From assembly GCA_029718625.1 (NCBI GenBank), contig CM056380.1, positions 108,689,348 through 108,753,347 of the forward strand: DNA of 64,000 bases, written 5' to 3'. The first letter of the stretch is position 1, and each line of letters begins with the position of its first letter. The notes under the pieces were generated by a model that saw only the letters and a list, made by a program, of their open reading frames with translations, had not been told where the DNA came from and did no database searches. Positions 1-12,632 of this stretch are shown in pieces. The position numbers and the translations under genes were made by a program. Source of the DNA: Synaphobranchus kaupii (lineage: Eukaryota; Chordata; Actinopteri; Anguilliformes; Synaphobranchidae).

Positions 1-782
1 CTCCACCAGCAGTAGCTCATTATGACTTTTCGGTTTCAAGGAAAAAAATGAAACAGAAACAGAATGGAAGAAACAGTGTTCCACAGAAAAGAAAAGGAAA
101 CAGATTAATTATTCTATAACATTGCAATTAACTCTGTGCAACAAACCCAGCTACCTGTGATAGTGCACTAGTGCTGCAGTAAAGCTCAGATCTTACACAG
201 AAAATAAATCTTTTTCTACCTGTGGCCACAATATCATAAACTTTTTAATACTCCTCACTTCTCCAGTTTAATTAGTATTATGTGCTATTGGCTGTATGTC
301 CCACCATTTTAACTGATTCTACACAATGTACAAATAAATCCAGACAGGATGTGATCTACTGGACACTTACTTCCTCTTCCTGTCTGAAACTGATGGTTTT
401 GGGGACGCAGTGAGGGTTTTGGGCGAGTGGTAACCCGGTGGCCAGGTGAAAGGACAGGTGTGTTCAGGTGGGGCACTCCACACCCCTCCAGTGCCCCTTT
501 ACAGATCCCCCTCTGTCCCTCTTTACAGGCGGGGTCACTAACGAACATCATTTTCCACTGAGATCTGCTCCTCCTCTGATCTGTCCCAGGCAGCCACTGT
601 TAATCAACATTTGCCGAGCCATTAATTCTCAAAGCGAGCCAGTCTTAATTACAGGTCACAGCAGGTATGATGGATTGGTGCAGCTCAGGAATCGGGGCAG
701 AATTACTCTGAATGAGAGAAATACTCCACATCCCCAAAGGCAGAGAGATAGTCTTTATTTACACTTGATTGGAGCTCCCACA
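1..782. other. no recognisable gene
   Basis: AT-rich non-coding DNA with short chance ORFs on both strands. I see no conserved protein, RNA gene or intact mobile element. Confidence 0.5.
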
Positions 783-1330
783 AGAAACAACTTCTACCTT
801 CTCTAATCTCTAATGATTTTACCCAGGGGAAAATCAGCCTTCTCTAATCTTTAGTGATTTTACCCAGGGAAAAACAGCCTTCTCTAATCTTTAGTGATTT
901 TAAAAGGGCAAACAGCCTTCTCTAATCTCTAATGATTTTACCCAGGGGAAAATCAGCCTTCTCTAATCTCTAATGATTTTACCAGGGGCAAACAGCCTTC
1001 TCTAATCTTTAGTGATTTTAACCAGGTAAACAAATCAGCCTTCTCTAATCTTTAGTGATTTTACCCAGGGGAAAACAGCCTTCTCTAATCTTTAGTGATT
1101 TTACCCAGGGAAAAACAGCCTTCTCTAATATTTAGTGATTTTACCCAGGGAAAAACAGCCTTCTCTAATCTTTAGTGATTTTAACCAGGTAAAAAAATTC
1201 AGTCTTCTTTAATGATTTCACCCAGGGGAAAAATCTGCCTTCTCTAATCTCTAATGATTTCACCCAGGGAAAATTCAGCCTACTCTAATCTCGAATGATT
1301 TCACCTAAAGATAAATCAGCCTTCTCTAAC
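783..1330. repeat. minisatellite, ~41-bp unit, ~13 copies
   Basis: Tandem copies of a unit built on agccttctctaatcttta followed by gtgattttacccagggg. Copies are about 90% alike at the left and degrade to the right. Confidence 0.9.
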
Positions 1331-2705
1331 CTCTGCTCATTTCTAGACAGAAACGGATTTATCGGCTGCCAGCTGACTAAGAAAAGGAAGAGAAGACGTC
1401 TCCTGTTAAGAGAGACTGAAGTGTGAGAGCAGAAAGGCTGTGTTGAGATGGAAAAAAGAGATTTTGAATTCAAATCAAACAGCGTAGCAGCACTTAGGGA
1501 AGCAGCTGGTTTACACTGAGTAATGCTTGAATTGTAAGCCTGTGAACATTACTTCAGATAACACCCAATCCCCACACAATGTGTGTGTCACAGAACTGGG
1601 TTCTGTGCTATCTAAAGAGCTACAGAAATGCCATGTGATACAGGGATTCAGTGCACGCACGCACGCACACACACTTAAAATATCCAGAAAGAACACACTG
1701 CTGGTCCCTCTTTATAAACTGGATTGAGCAGTTTGGTAGGCCAGCTCTGTGCACTGGCATGAGCTGAACCAGGTGTGCCCTTTCTGCTTATGGTTCACAC
1801 CTGTAATCAATCGATCGTTTGCGATTGGCTCAGGCTGGCTTCAATCTCCAATCTCCAAGGCCCACAGGACTCTAGAAAGTTCTCTCAGGATGTTGAGCTT
1901 GCCAAATTAAACATTTCAGTCGCAATTTCCGAGGACATTTCAAGCTTTTGTAAACATCATAATTGTATTAAATTCAGTCTGACAGTACACTGCTCAATTC
2001 AATTATACTACACACAGGTGCCCTGCGAACGGCTGACAGTCTGCGTGTTGTGTGAATCATTGGAATTAAAGACCTGGTTTATTTAATCAACAAAGAAGAC
2101 GCAAAGGCTTTCTCTGTGATAAAATGAGGCTTATGGTCAATGCGCCGTGACTTACACACACCAGTAAAGCTTCATAGAGCAGGAGGTTTGGCAGACAGCT
2201 GATACAGACTATGAGTCACTGTCATAGAGGCTATAACCTCCCACTGTTCCACACCCCTCTGATCAACACCGGGGCTTCCCTTGCTCACTTCCCTCGAGGG
2301 AGCCATCTTGTGACTCAATTTGCAACGTGCAGCGAGCAAACTTAAAAGGTGCTCTGCAAGGGAGGGTTGACGAGAAATAAACAAAAATGGAAATGAACCG
2401 CCCTCGCAGCATTTTGGAAGTGCAACACCATAGAGCTGAAATGTGACCACCCACTTTTTCCATGTGGAGCATTGCATTGTGGGATTCCCTTCTTGCTGGA
2501 AGCTTGCATTTTATACCCTTGGTGGAAGGGAGGATAAACGAGGGAGCGAGGGAATATAATTACTCCCTCCCCTTTCTTAAATTGGATCCGAATCACACTT
2601 GGTGATCCAAATCACATCCTGGCATTTTGTGGATTCCCCCCTTGAAGCAAGGGAAGGAAACGACAGGAAGAAAGGATACATTTCGGATCCGAATGCAGCC
2701 CAACA
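1331..2705. other. non-coding stretch, nothing assigned
   Basis: No conserved ORF. A segment near 2225-2270 (ataacctcccactgttccac) recurs at 3465-3490, just beyond the hAT element, so this is old duplicated or repeat-derived DNA. Confidence 0.4.
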
Positions 2706-2713
2706 CACTACAG

Positions 2714-3445
2714 CAGTGGTTCTCAACCCTGGTCCTGGGGACCCCCTGTGTATGCTGGTTTTCATTCCAACCACAATTGCAATACCAGAATTTTAACAAG
2801 CTGTTATTTTTTCTTAATTAGGTGTTTTTATTGTATAGAGAGAACACTTTAAACTCTTTATTCTCTTAAGCCACGTTATGTTAGCAATAGCTATGCATGC
2901 TTTGAAGAAAAAAAATCCCATGTTCGTTATGCTTATTGTGTTATATTGCAAACAATTACAAAGAAGAGGTAAGAACTCAGGTGAATAGGCTCCTAATTAG
3001 GTAATTGAACACAAATTTAAGTTCCTTCATAATTTTTTCCTTAAACTTGTTAACACAATGCAGGTTTGGCTCGTTATCATTTGCTTTGTCTTTGAATTCT
3101 TCATTATTTACCAAACGGTTAGTTTTAGTGGCCATGTGTCCACAATTTCACCAATTATGAGCCAATTGATTCACCTCAGTCTTTAATTTGATCAGTTAAA
3201 ACATTTTTACCTCATTTTAATTGTTTACAATACAGCACAATGTGAATATTGGACTTTTATTCTTCATGGCATGCATAGCTATTACTAACATAATGTGGCT
3301 TAAGAATGTAAATAATCCCTCTAAACATTAAAAACACCTAATTAAGAAAAATTAACAGCTTGTTAAAATTCAAGTATTGCAATTGTGGTTGGAACGAAAA
3401 CCAGCATGCACAGGGGGTCCCCAGGACCAGGGTTGAGAACCACTG
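2714..3445. mobile_element. hAT-type non-autonomous element (MITE)
   Basis: 732-bp palindromic element. The left end cagtggttctcaaccctggt is mirrored by accagggttgagaaccactg at the right. The flanks cactacag (2706-2713) and ctctacag (3446-3453) form an 8-bp target duplication with one mismatch, which is the hAT signature. Inner arms also pair: gctatgcatgc near 2890 against gcatgcatagc near 3270. No transposase is encoded. Confidence 0.85.
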
Positions 3446-3699
3446 CTCTACAGCCAAGTCTGAATAACCTCCCACTGTTCCACAGCCCTCTGACCGAGGG
3501 CTCATAAGAATAAAGGCCTATGAAGGCTGAATGAACAAACGAATTAATGAATTTCTGAATGAAAAAACAAACAAATGAATCACAGGGTGTGGGGGTGCAG
3601 TAACCAGCGGCACTCTGGGATAGCTGTGTCCCCCGGGTCACTCAGGAAAGGGAAACACAGTAAAACCCAGGAGCACAAACTGCCCGGCAGAGACTGACC

Positions 3700-5077
3700 T
3701 ACAGTGCCCTTACACAATTATTGGCACCCCTGGTAAAGATGAGTAAAAAAGGGTTATAAAAAATTAATCGTTTGGTGAATTAGCTTAATCTCACACTGAA
3801 AAAATGAGATAAATGCAACCTGTAATTGAAGTAAATTTATTCTGAGAAAAAAAAATCCCTCATCAAGAAATAATTATTTTTAACAAAACCATGTGTGCCA
3901 CAATTGTTGGCACCCCTGCATTTAATACTTTGTGCATCCTCCCTTTGCCAATAAAACAGCACTGAGTCTTCTCCCGTAACATCTAATAAGGTTGGAGAAT
4001 ACAGAGCAAGGAATCTGAGACCATTCCTCTTTACAGAATCTCTCCAGATCATCCAGGGTCACTCTCCTCTTCAGCTCAGCCCACAGGTTTTCAATGGGGT
4101 TTAGGTCAGGGGACTGAGATGGCCATGGCAGAAGCTTGATTTTGTGTTCAGTTAACCATTTTTGTGTTGATTTGGACGTGTGTTTTGGATCATTATCCTG
4201 CTGGAAGATCCAACGACGACCCAGTTTTAGTTTCCTGGCAGAGGCAGCCAGATTCAGATTTAAAATTTCCTGATATTTCATGGAGTTCATGATGCCATGT
4301 ACCCTAACAAGGTTCCCAGGGCCTTTGGAGGAAAAACAAACTCCAGGCGCTTATGTTTGTGGTGAAATAACAGGAAAGGCTTTTTTCTGGCATGCCTTCC
4401 AAATAATTTGTTGGCATGGAAATGATGTCTAATGGTAGTTTTGGAGACTTGATGACCCCAAGATGCTACTTTCCTATGTAATTCTCCAACAGTGATCCTT
4501 GGGGATTTTTTTGCCTCTCTTACCATCCTCGTTTCTGTGCGTGGGGGCAAAATTAACTTGGGTCCTCTTCCAGGCAAGTTTGTAACAGTTCCAAGTGCTT
4601 TGAACTTTTTAAGTATTGCCCTCACGGTAGATATGGGCATTTTCAGGTGAGTAGCTATTTTTTTTTATAACCATTCCCTGACTTATGAAGCTAAACACAC
4701 TTTTCCCTCATTTGATTTGTGTGTTCTCTTATCTTTCCCATGTTGATGTATGAATAAGGGAATATGGCCTCTGTGTCACCTCATATTTATACCCCAGTGA
4801 AACAGGAAGTCATGGATTACTGCTTGAAAGTTCCTAAACACTCTGATCAACTGTAAAAAGTAAAATATAAATGGAAAAAATGCTTCAGTTACATTTTGTT
4901 CATAAGAATTTCTAGGGGTACCAATAATTGTGGCACATGTGGTTTTGTTAAAAATAATTATTTCTTGAGGGATTCTTTTTTCTCAGAATACAAATTAAGC
5001 TAAGAAAAAGGTGAATTTTTTATAACCCTTTTTACTCATCTTTACCAGGGGTGCCAATAATTGTGGAGGGCACTGTA
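3700..5077 (-). mobile_element. Tc1-like transposon, defective
   Basis: About 1.38 kb bounded by TA (3700-3701 and 5076-5077). Inverted ends begin cagtgccc and carry the core aattattggcacccctgg. A second copy of that core sits about 200 bp inside each end (near 3900 and 4920), the IR/DR layout known from fish Tc1 elements such as Sleeping Beauty. Between them lies a broken minus-strand transposase. Confidence 0.93.
3922..4640 (-). pseudogene. Tc1 transposase pseudogene, catalytic core deleted
   Basis: Two minus-strand pieces. The upstream piece (4287-4640) has the paired DNA-binding region, with VRAILKKFKALGTVTNLPGR and TTIRHHFHANKLFGRHARKK. The downstream piece (3922-4290) has MNSMKYQEIL, FQQDNDPKHTSKS (second Asp of the DDE triad) and SPDLNPIENLWAELKRRV (the Glu). 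About 60-70 residues between KHKRLEF and GPGNLV, including the first catalytic Asp, are missing, and the frame changes at the junction near 4330. It cannot make active enzyme. Confidence 0.9.
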
Positions 5078-5217
5078 CATAAGGACCCATCACATGAGCT
5101 TCCGCTGTCATACAGCACTAAATCAGCTGGCACCGGCTGCACTATGACTGCTCCATGAGAGACCTGCTGATCTGTGAGCGTCCGTATCTCTCCCAGACAC
5201 TGATCTCTTCCGCTCAT

Positions 5218-5592
5218 CTCTCCAGCCCACAAGCCAATGGCTGACAGCAGCGGTTTGTACACAGCCAATGGCTGACCACAGCGGTTTGTACACAGCCAAT
5301 CATTGACAGCAGCGGCTTGTACACAGCCAATGGCTGACAGCAACGGTTTGTACACAGCCAATCGCTAACAGCAACGGTTTGTACCCAGCCAATGGCTGAC
5401 CGCAGCGGTTTGTACACAGCCAATTATTGACAGCAGTGGCTTGTACACAGCCAATGGCTGACAGCAACGGTTTGTACACAGCCAATCGCTAACAGCAACG
5501 GTTTGTACCCAGCCAATGGCTGACCGCAGCGGTTTGTACACAGCCAAATATTGACAGCAGCGGTGTGTACACAGCCAATGGCTGACAGCTGT
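5218..5592. repeat. minisatellite, ~30-36-bp unit, ~11 copies
   Basis: Tandem copies of agcggtttgtacacagccaa plus tggctgac. A higher-order duplication is visible: 5345-5440 and 5465-5560 are near identical. Chance ORFs of the repeat are on the minus strand. Confidence 0.9.
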
Positions 5593-6338
5593 GCAGTATT
5601 ACTGATTGTAATCCCTTCATTTGATTTTGATCAGTCAGCAGAATGCAGCAATAAACTCCATATTTAATTACCTGTAAATTACATGTCATCATCGCACACC
5701 TGAACAGCGTAGGGATCTCATGCTCGTGACGGGTTTCAGTGAGAAATGACAGGTGGTCTACCATGCAGGGTAAATGTCCTCATCATCTTCAAATACATAA
5801 TATGATCAAATGTGTTCCAATCATAATCACTAGCCGTTCCATCTGTCAGTCTCCAGTATTTTATTGCTATATTGTTTTGTGGAGTAAACAGAAATATGAT
5901 GAACGTTCGGTGTTTGTGTCTCACCCTCTTCTCCATTGGAATGTGTTCCGATGTTCCCATTGGAAGATTGGATTTCTTTTCCCATTAAAGATTCCAATCC
6001 TGATGTCCGTCACCCTGAGGTCAGCATATAATCAGTGGTAAATGCACCCACCCCAGTCTTAATAAACCCATTCAGCTCAGACCTCCTGCCCATCCGAGCC
6101 ACACACTCACAAATTAAAGTTCAAAATTATAAAAAGGATGTTGCTCCTTCACAATTAAAGAAAGAACTGGGAAACTTTAGACTTCTGGGTTTTTAACAAT
6201 TTTCTTTAAAAGTATTGTACTTAAAATCTCCAGCTGATATACTTATTTCTGAGTATATTCAGGAGCATACTTTTCAAGAGGTAAACAAATATTTTGGTCC
6301 CATAAATATGACGCGCAGCTTCTCTGATGTTTTCCTTC

Positions 6339-6369
<31 letters not shown>

Positions 6370-6727
6370 TATGGCTTCACAAGGGCGGGACGTCTTACGA
6401 CACTTAGTATGGATGATATTTTTCACATACTGAACGGCACATACTAAACAGCATACAATAAACAGTACACAGTTTGCTAGTACACAGGACACAGTAGATA
6501 GGGTTCTGATTCAGACACAGCCAGGGACGTTTACCCACAATGCACTGCTGCAAAGGTGGTGGACTGGCTCAAATACTGTGATTCACGTTGCCTCTTCCAC
6601 TCTGGGGTAAAAAACGCTGCACGGAAGGGCCTGGTTTTGTTCATTTGCCGTTGGTCTCGAGGGACGTACCGTCAGGTTGGTCTCGAGGGACGTACCGTCA
6701 GAGGCTACATCCTTCACCATCTTCACA
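5593..6727. other. non-coding, CAA microsatellite at 6338-6368
   Basis: No conserved gene. A CAA repeat of about ten units sits at 6338-6368, and a 21-bp direct duplication (ggtctcgagggacgtaccgt) at 6651-6690. Confidence 0.5.
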
Positions 6728-6842
6728 CTGTACGGCATAAAACTCCATTAATTCTGTTCATTGTACAGCATGAAATCAAATTAATTCTGTACACTGCACA
6801 GCATAATATTCCATTAATTCTCTACACTGTACACCATTAATT
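6728..6842. repeat. short tandem repeat, ~38 bp, 3 copies
   Basis: Three diverged copies around ccattaattctgt and actgtacagcat. Confidence 0.7.
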
Positions 6843-7654
6843 CAACCATGTCAGTTTTCCACTAATATAAGCAAATCAGAAGTCAATTATGAGCAGATTA
6901 AAGACAGCGCTTGTGTATGTTTTGGGCCCTGGTGAGGACACGGCAGTTTGTGCAGATGGAATGATTGATGTCCCCGGTGTGGCAAATAGCAGATGGGTTT
7001 ATGGGCCGGAGTGCACCTGCACGGGACTTACTCTGATTTTGGGTTGTGCGGCGGGTCAGTCAGAGCTGTTTGGTGCTCCGTGTTCCAGTTTAGTCAGACA
7101 CTGGAGCAATACAGGCACCTCCGGCAAAACTTTTGTTTTGCTGAAAGTTAAGTTAAATTCATGCTGCTTTTAATGTACAGTGGGCATACCTGCATTGGGG
7201 AAATACTCCTGGGCTTTGAGAAGGCTCTTCTCAGGAAACTCATATATATATTTTGGGCTCCTTCCATTACCTGGCTTCACTGAATAAATGACTGTACTTT
7301 TCATGGAACAGCTGCAGGTGGAAATACAACCTGAAGCCCAGGCGGAACGCAGGGAGCCTGAAAATATTATTTTTTATTTATTTTTTTATATTCCGTACGG
7401 TTTGGCTCTGAATGTGTCTGTGCATTGGATTAGATTTATGTGATCATTAAAAGATACATTTAAAAACAGGGGATAAAACAGAATAAAGCACAAAGGCTTA
7501 TTTCCAACACACACGTTACTCCTGGACACGTCAGTGCTGCTGCATGTTCAGTGCTGTGTGAAATCTGCCTCACATGGGCAGACGCCCTGCATTCCGCAGT
7601 CTGCCGTAAATCCTCTTTGGAGAAATTGATTGAAATTGATTGCTTTCCAAGCTT
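6843..7654. other. non-coding, nothing assigned
   Basis: Single-copy-looking DNA with an AT-rich stretch near 7365-7400. I see no conserved coding or RNA signal. Confidence 0.4.
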
Positions 7655-9700
7655 GAGCTATGCATGAATGCAGCAGGTCTGTGTCTCTATATGCATGAAT
7701 GCCAGCAGGTCTGTGTCTCTATATGCATGAATGCCAGCAGGTCTGTATCTCTATATGCATGAATGCCAGCAGGTCTGTGTCTCTACATGCATGAATGCCA
7801 GCAGGTCTGTGTCTCTATATGCATGAATGCCAGCAGGTCTGTATCTCTATATGCATGAATGCAGCAGGTCTGTATCTCTATATGCATGAATGCCAGGAGG
7901 TCTGTGTCTCTATATGCATGAATGCCAGCAGGTCTGTATCTCTATATGCATGAATGCCAGGAGGTCTGTATCTCTACATGCATGAATGCCAGGAGGTCTG
8001 TATCTCTATATGCATGAATGCCAGCAGGTCTGTATCTCTATATGCATGAATACCAGCAGGTCTGTATCTCTACATGCATGAATGCCAGGAGGTCTGTGTC
8101 TCTATATGCATGAATGCCAGCAGGTCTGTGTCTCTATATGCATGAATACCAGCAGGTCTGTATCTCTATATGCATGAATTATATGCATGAATGCCAGGAG
8201 GTCTGTATCTCTATATGCATGAATGCAGCAGGTCTGTATCTCTATATGCATGAATGCCAGCAGGTCTGTATCTCTATATGCATGAATTATATGCATGAAT
8301 GCCAGGAGGTCTGTATCTCTATATGCATGAATGCAGCAGGTCTGTATCTCTATATGCATGAATGCCAGCAGGTCTGTATCTCTATATGCATGAATTATAT
8401 GCATGAATGCCAGCAGGTCTGTATCTCTATATGCATGAATGCCAGCAGGTCTGTATCTCTATATGCATGAATGCAGCAGGTCTGTATCTCTATATGCATG
8501 AATGCCAGCATGTCTGTATCTCTATATGCATGAATGCAGCAGGTCTGTATCTCTATATGCATGAATGCCAGGAGGTCTGTGTCTCTATATGCATGAATGC
8601 CAGCAGGTCTGTATCTCTATATGCATGAATGCCAGGAGGTCTGTATCTCTACATGCATGAATGCCAGGAGGTCTGTATCTCTATATGCATGAATGCCAGC
8701 AGGTCTGTATCTCTATATGCATGAGTACCAGCAGGTCTGTATCTCTACATGCATGAATGCCAGGAGGTCTGTGTCTCTATATGCATGAATGCCAGCAGGT
8801 CTGTGTCTCTATATGCATGAATACCAGCAGGTCTGTATCTCTATATGCATGAATTATATGCATGAATGCCAGGAGGTCTGTATCTCTATATGCATGAATG
8901 CAGCAGGTCTGTATCTCTATATGCATGAATGCCAGCAGGTCTGTATCTCTATATGCATGAATTATATGCATGAATGCCAGGAGGTCTGTATCTCTATATG
9001 CATGAATGCAGCAGGTCTGTATCTCTACATGCATGAATGCCAGCAGGTCTGTGTCTCTATATGCATGAATGCAGCAGGTCTGTATCTCTACATGCATGAA
9101 TGCCAGTAGGTCTATATCTCTATATGCATGAATGCAGCAGGTCTGTATCTCTATATGCATGAATGCAGCAGGTCTGTATCTCTATATGCATGAATGCCAG
9201 GAGGTCTGTGTCTCTATATGCATGAATGCCAGGAGGTCTGTATCTCTATATGCATGAATGCCAGCAGGTCTGTATCTCTATATGCATGAATGCCAGCAGG
9301 TCTGTATCTCTATATGCATGAATGCCAGCAGGTCTGTATCTCTATATGCATGAATGCAGCAGGTCTGTATCTCTATATGCATGAATGCCAGGAGGTCTGT
9401 ATCTCTACATGCATGAATGCCAGGAGGTCTGTATCTCTATATGCATGAATGCCAGCAGGTCTGTATCTCTATATGCATGAATGCAGCAGGTCTGTATCTC
9501 TATATGCATGAATGCCAGCAGGTCTGTGTCTCTATATGCATGAATGCAGCAGGTCTGTATCTCTATATGCATGAATGCCAGCAGGTCTGTGTCTCTATAT
9601 GCATGAATGCAGCAGGTCTGTATCTCTATATGCATGAATGCCAGTAGGTCTATATCTCTATATGCATGAATGCCAGCAGGGTCTGTATCTCTATTTTAAG
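7655..9700. repeat. large minisatellite, 26-30-bp unit, ~68 copies
   Basis: About 2 kb of atgcatgaatgccagcaggt plus ctgtatctctat. Units come in lengths of about 27 and 30 bp, with occasional attatatgcatga inserts. The pattern around 8114-8350 recurs at 8789-9020, a higher-order offset of 675 bp. Long ORFs on both strands (Met-His-Glu-Cys types) are products of the repeat, not genes. Confidence 0.97.
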
Positions 9701-9805
9701 ATGGAAATACCTTGAATGAGACGGCCACATGCAAACGGGATGAATAACCATATACTTATTTTTGTCTCTGGCCTACAAAACACTTTGTAGCTCCCTCAAA
9801 GAAGT

Positions 9806-9971
9806 CCTAGGGGGTATAGTACAAAGCTGGATTATGGAGTTAGCTGGATAACTGCACTAAGTAAAACCCAAATCTGGAACATGGACTGAAGTAAAAAGAG
9901 CTGTTCCGGGTTTTACTCAGTGCAGTTATCCAGCAAACTCAGTAATCCTGCTTCGTAGTATACTCCCCAGG
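9806..9971. mobile_element. foldback MITE
   Basis: Near-perfect palindrome. The left half (ctagggggtatagtac, then ctggataactgcact and agtaaaacc) pairs with the right half (ggttttactcagtgcagtta, then ccag and gtatactcccc). A related half copy lies at 14808-14925. Superfamily not clear. Confidence 0.7.
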
Positions 9972-10920
9972 GCCTTTGTTAACCACAGCTGTGTCTGTAT
10001 CAGAGCCCTATCGACTGCGTCCTGTCTCCTGTGTACAGTGCGCTGGCAGATGTGTGCTGTTTAATGTCCATTGTTCAGTACTCAAAGTGGGGTACGCAAA
10101 AAAATATCCTCCATACTATTTTCCCACCGTACTGTGGAAGTGTCGTAAGATGTCCCACCCTTGTGCGACTATGTCAAGTGTTGTTTTTGTTGCGAAGCTG
10201 TGCCTCATATTTTTCGACCAAAATGTTTGCGTACTTCTTGAAGTGTGCTCCCGAATAAACTCAGCGAAAACCCGGAAGTACGTACATCATACGGGGGTTT
10301 TAAGCACACTACATTTAGAGAAAATTTCACCTACTTAACGACTTTCTCGTCCTGTCTATTCAACAAGCCTCAGAATAAATAGAAAAATTGAAATGTAAAA
10401 CGTGCTCAACTCAAAATCTATTGACAAATAATTGGGTGCTGAATCCCATAATGTGATATAATAAACAAAAACGGACAGCACTAATTAAATGCTCTTGAAA
10501 CTAAAAGTATATTCTTGGCGTGAGGCACGATATGCACAAACGTTTCGCACCAGCCTTCTTCGGTGTGCTCAACGGGCACAAAATTGGTCCAATCTGTTAA
10601 TTGATCTTAATTCATTAAGACTTAACATGTAGGACAATATACCTCTTAAGGTCACATTGTGTCAGAAACAGATATGAATGGCAAGAAAGATAAATATTCC
10701 ACATTGACATCCCAGGACTTTTTACAGTCAGATCAACTAAGGCTTAAATTTTCTGCAATATGCTGTATAGACGTTACGTACCTGAATCGATTCAATTATA
10801 GACGGACAGGTGAAATCACTGGGGGTCCTAGCTGCTGAAAGTGTGTTCACCTGCTCACTGAAACTAAAATATTTGTGAAAAATAAATATACTGAGCAAAT
10901 GGCAATGAAGCAACCTAACC
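9972..10920. other. probable old interspersed repeats, unassigned
   Basis: Non-coding. The segment near 10480-10580 has the phrase acgtttcgcaccagccttct with cttcggtgtgctcaac, which looks like a dispersed fish repeat, but I could not define its ends. Confidence 0.3.
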
Positions 10921-11059
10921 GAGTAAAACACATTTTATTTTGAACACGAACGCATTTTCAACGACCTCAAAATCCAGAATACACAGTGATCCCCCCAGGA
11001 CTGAGTCTTCAGATACTGTCCCCTCACCCCCACCCCTCCGCAAGGAATAATTCCACCCC

Positions 11060-11720
11060 AGTCAGCATATAAAAACATCGCGAGTCCAAACTGCAAGCCA
11101 AAGCAACTATTCCAGCCCAGCAGAGCGAACTTATCAGCGACTGTGTCTATTTTAGAAAGTATATCGTTCACACCCCCCATCCCCATTCCAAACCCCAGGC
11201 TAGATACATCCAAAAGGGAGACGTAGCTACAGTTTAAGTAGTGAGACAAATCCGTATGGTGCCCCTTCTGTATATATCAGTATTACACCATCTTATCAGT
11301 CCTCTGGTACTTTTTTTTATAGAGCGTATAAAAACATCTATATGTGGTTAATAGATGATCTTCCGTAATTCTTTCGGTACTTCTAGATAACTCCCTGCTT
11401 TTTATTAACATAGTGATGGCCGATGTTTAGTTATATGCTTCTGTGCTTGTGGTGAATTTTCACCCAGCCAATCCAGTGCCTCCACAAAATCATGAAGTAT
11501 TTATTTATTTATTTATTTATTTTTTAAATTGGGGGGGGGGGGGGGGGGGGGGGGGTTCCTGCAGAGCAGTTTTGTTCTCCTCCCTGTTGGACGTCTGTAG
11601 CCTGGGGTTTGGAAATTGGGGTGTGAATGATATCCTTTCTAAAATAGCTGATAATAATAAACATTCGCTCTGCTGGACTGGAATAGTTGCTTTGGTTTGC
11701 AGTTTGTACTCAAGATATTT
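11060..11720. repeat. inverted duplication of ~160 bp with G29 tract
   Basis: The arm at about 11070-11235 is the reverse complement, at roughly 80-85% identity, of 11575-11715. Shared blocks include cctggggtttgga, tactttctaaaatag and ctggaatagttgctttgg. Between the arms lies an uninterrupted run of about 27-29 G (11529-11556). Confidence 0.75.
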
Positions 11721-11954
11721 TATATGTTGACTGGTTTTTAACTCACATTTTTTATTTTTTTTATTTGTGAGTCCCCCAAAGATGAATTCAGCCACCCAAA
11801 CAATAAATTATTCATTTCCCGCACTCCCCCTTTCCTACGTCCAAGTCACACAAGATCACTATGATTTGATATTTGATATTTATGATTTGTGGCACTCTCT
11901 GAGGCAAAACCAATATCCTCCCATTCTCTATCTGTCCACAACAAAAACCAGTCA

Positions 11955-12632
11955 ACTGTTCTGTTGGCTCTGTTGGAGTGATGTGTTGCGGTGTGCTAGG
12001 TGCTACGTGCTAACAGCAGGCCCGGCTCTGTGGGACTGATGTATAGCGGTGCGCTAGGTGCTACGTGCTAACAGCAGGCCCGGCTCTGTGGGACTGATGT
12101 ATAGCGGTGTGCTAGGTGCTACGTGCTAACAGCAGGCCCGGCTCTGTTGGAGTGATGTATAGCGGTGCGCTAGGTGCTACGTGCTAACAGCAGGCCCGGC
12201 TCTGTTGGAGTGATGTATAGCGGTGCGCTAGGTGCTACGTGCTAACAGCAGGCCCGGCTCTGTTGGAGTGATGTATAGCGGTGCGCTAGGTGCTACGTGC
12301 TAACAGCAGGCCCGGCTCTGTTGGAGTGATGTATAGCGGTGCGCTAGGTGCTACGTGCTAACAGCAGGCCCGGCTCTGTTGGAGTGATGTGTAGCGGTGC
12401 GCTATATGCTAATAACTGGCCCGGCTCTGTTGGAGTGATATGTAGCGGTGCGCTACATGCTAATAACAGGCCCGGCTCTGTTGGAGTGATGTATAGTGGT
12501 GCGCTACATGCTAATAACAGGCCTGGCTCTGTTGGAGTGATGTATAGTGGTGCGCTACATGCTAATAACAGGCCTGGCTCTGTTGGAGTGATGTGTAGCG
12601 GTGCGCTACGTGCTAAGAACCGGCCTGGCTCT
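11955..12632. repeat. minisatellite, ~58-bp unit, ~12 copies
   Basis: Tandem copies of ggctctgttggagtgatgta, tagcggtgcgctaggtgcta and cgtgctaacagcaggcc. The right-hand third uses a shorter variant with acatgctaataaca. Confidence 0.95.

Noticed and set aside
8102..9647. Long ORFs on both strands with repeated MHECQQVC or MHIEIQT peptides
   Set aside because: They follow the 27-30-bp minisatellite in several frames, with no start context, splice signals or known domain.
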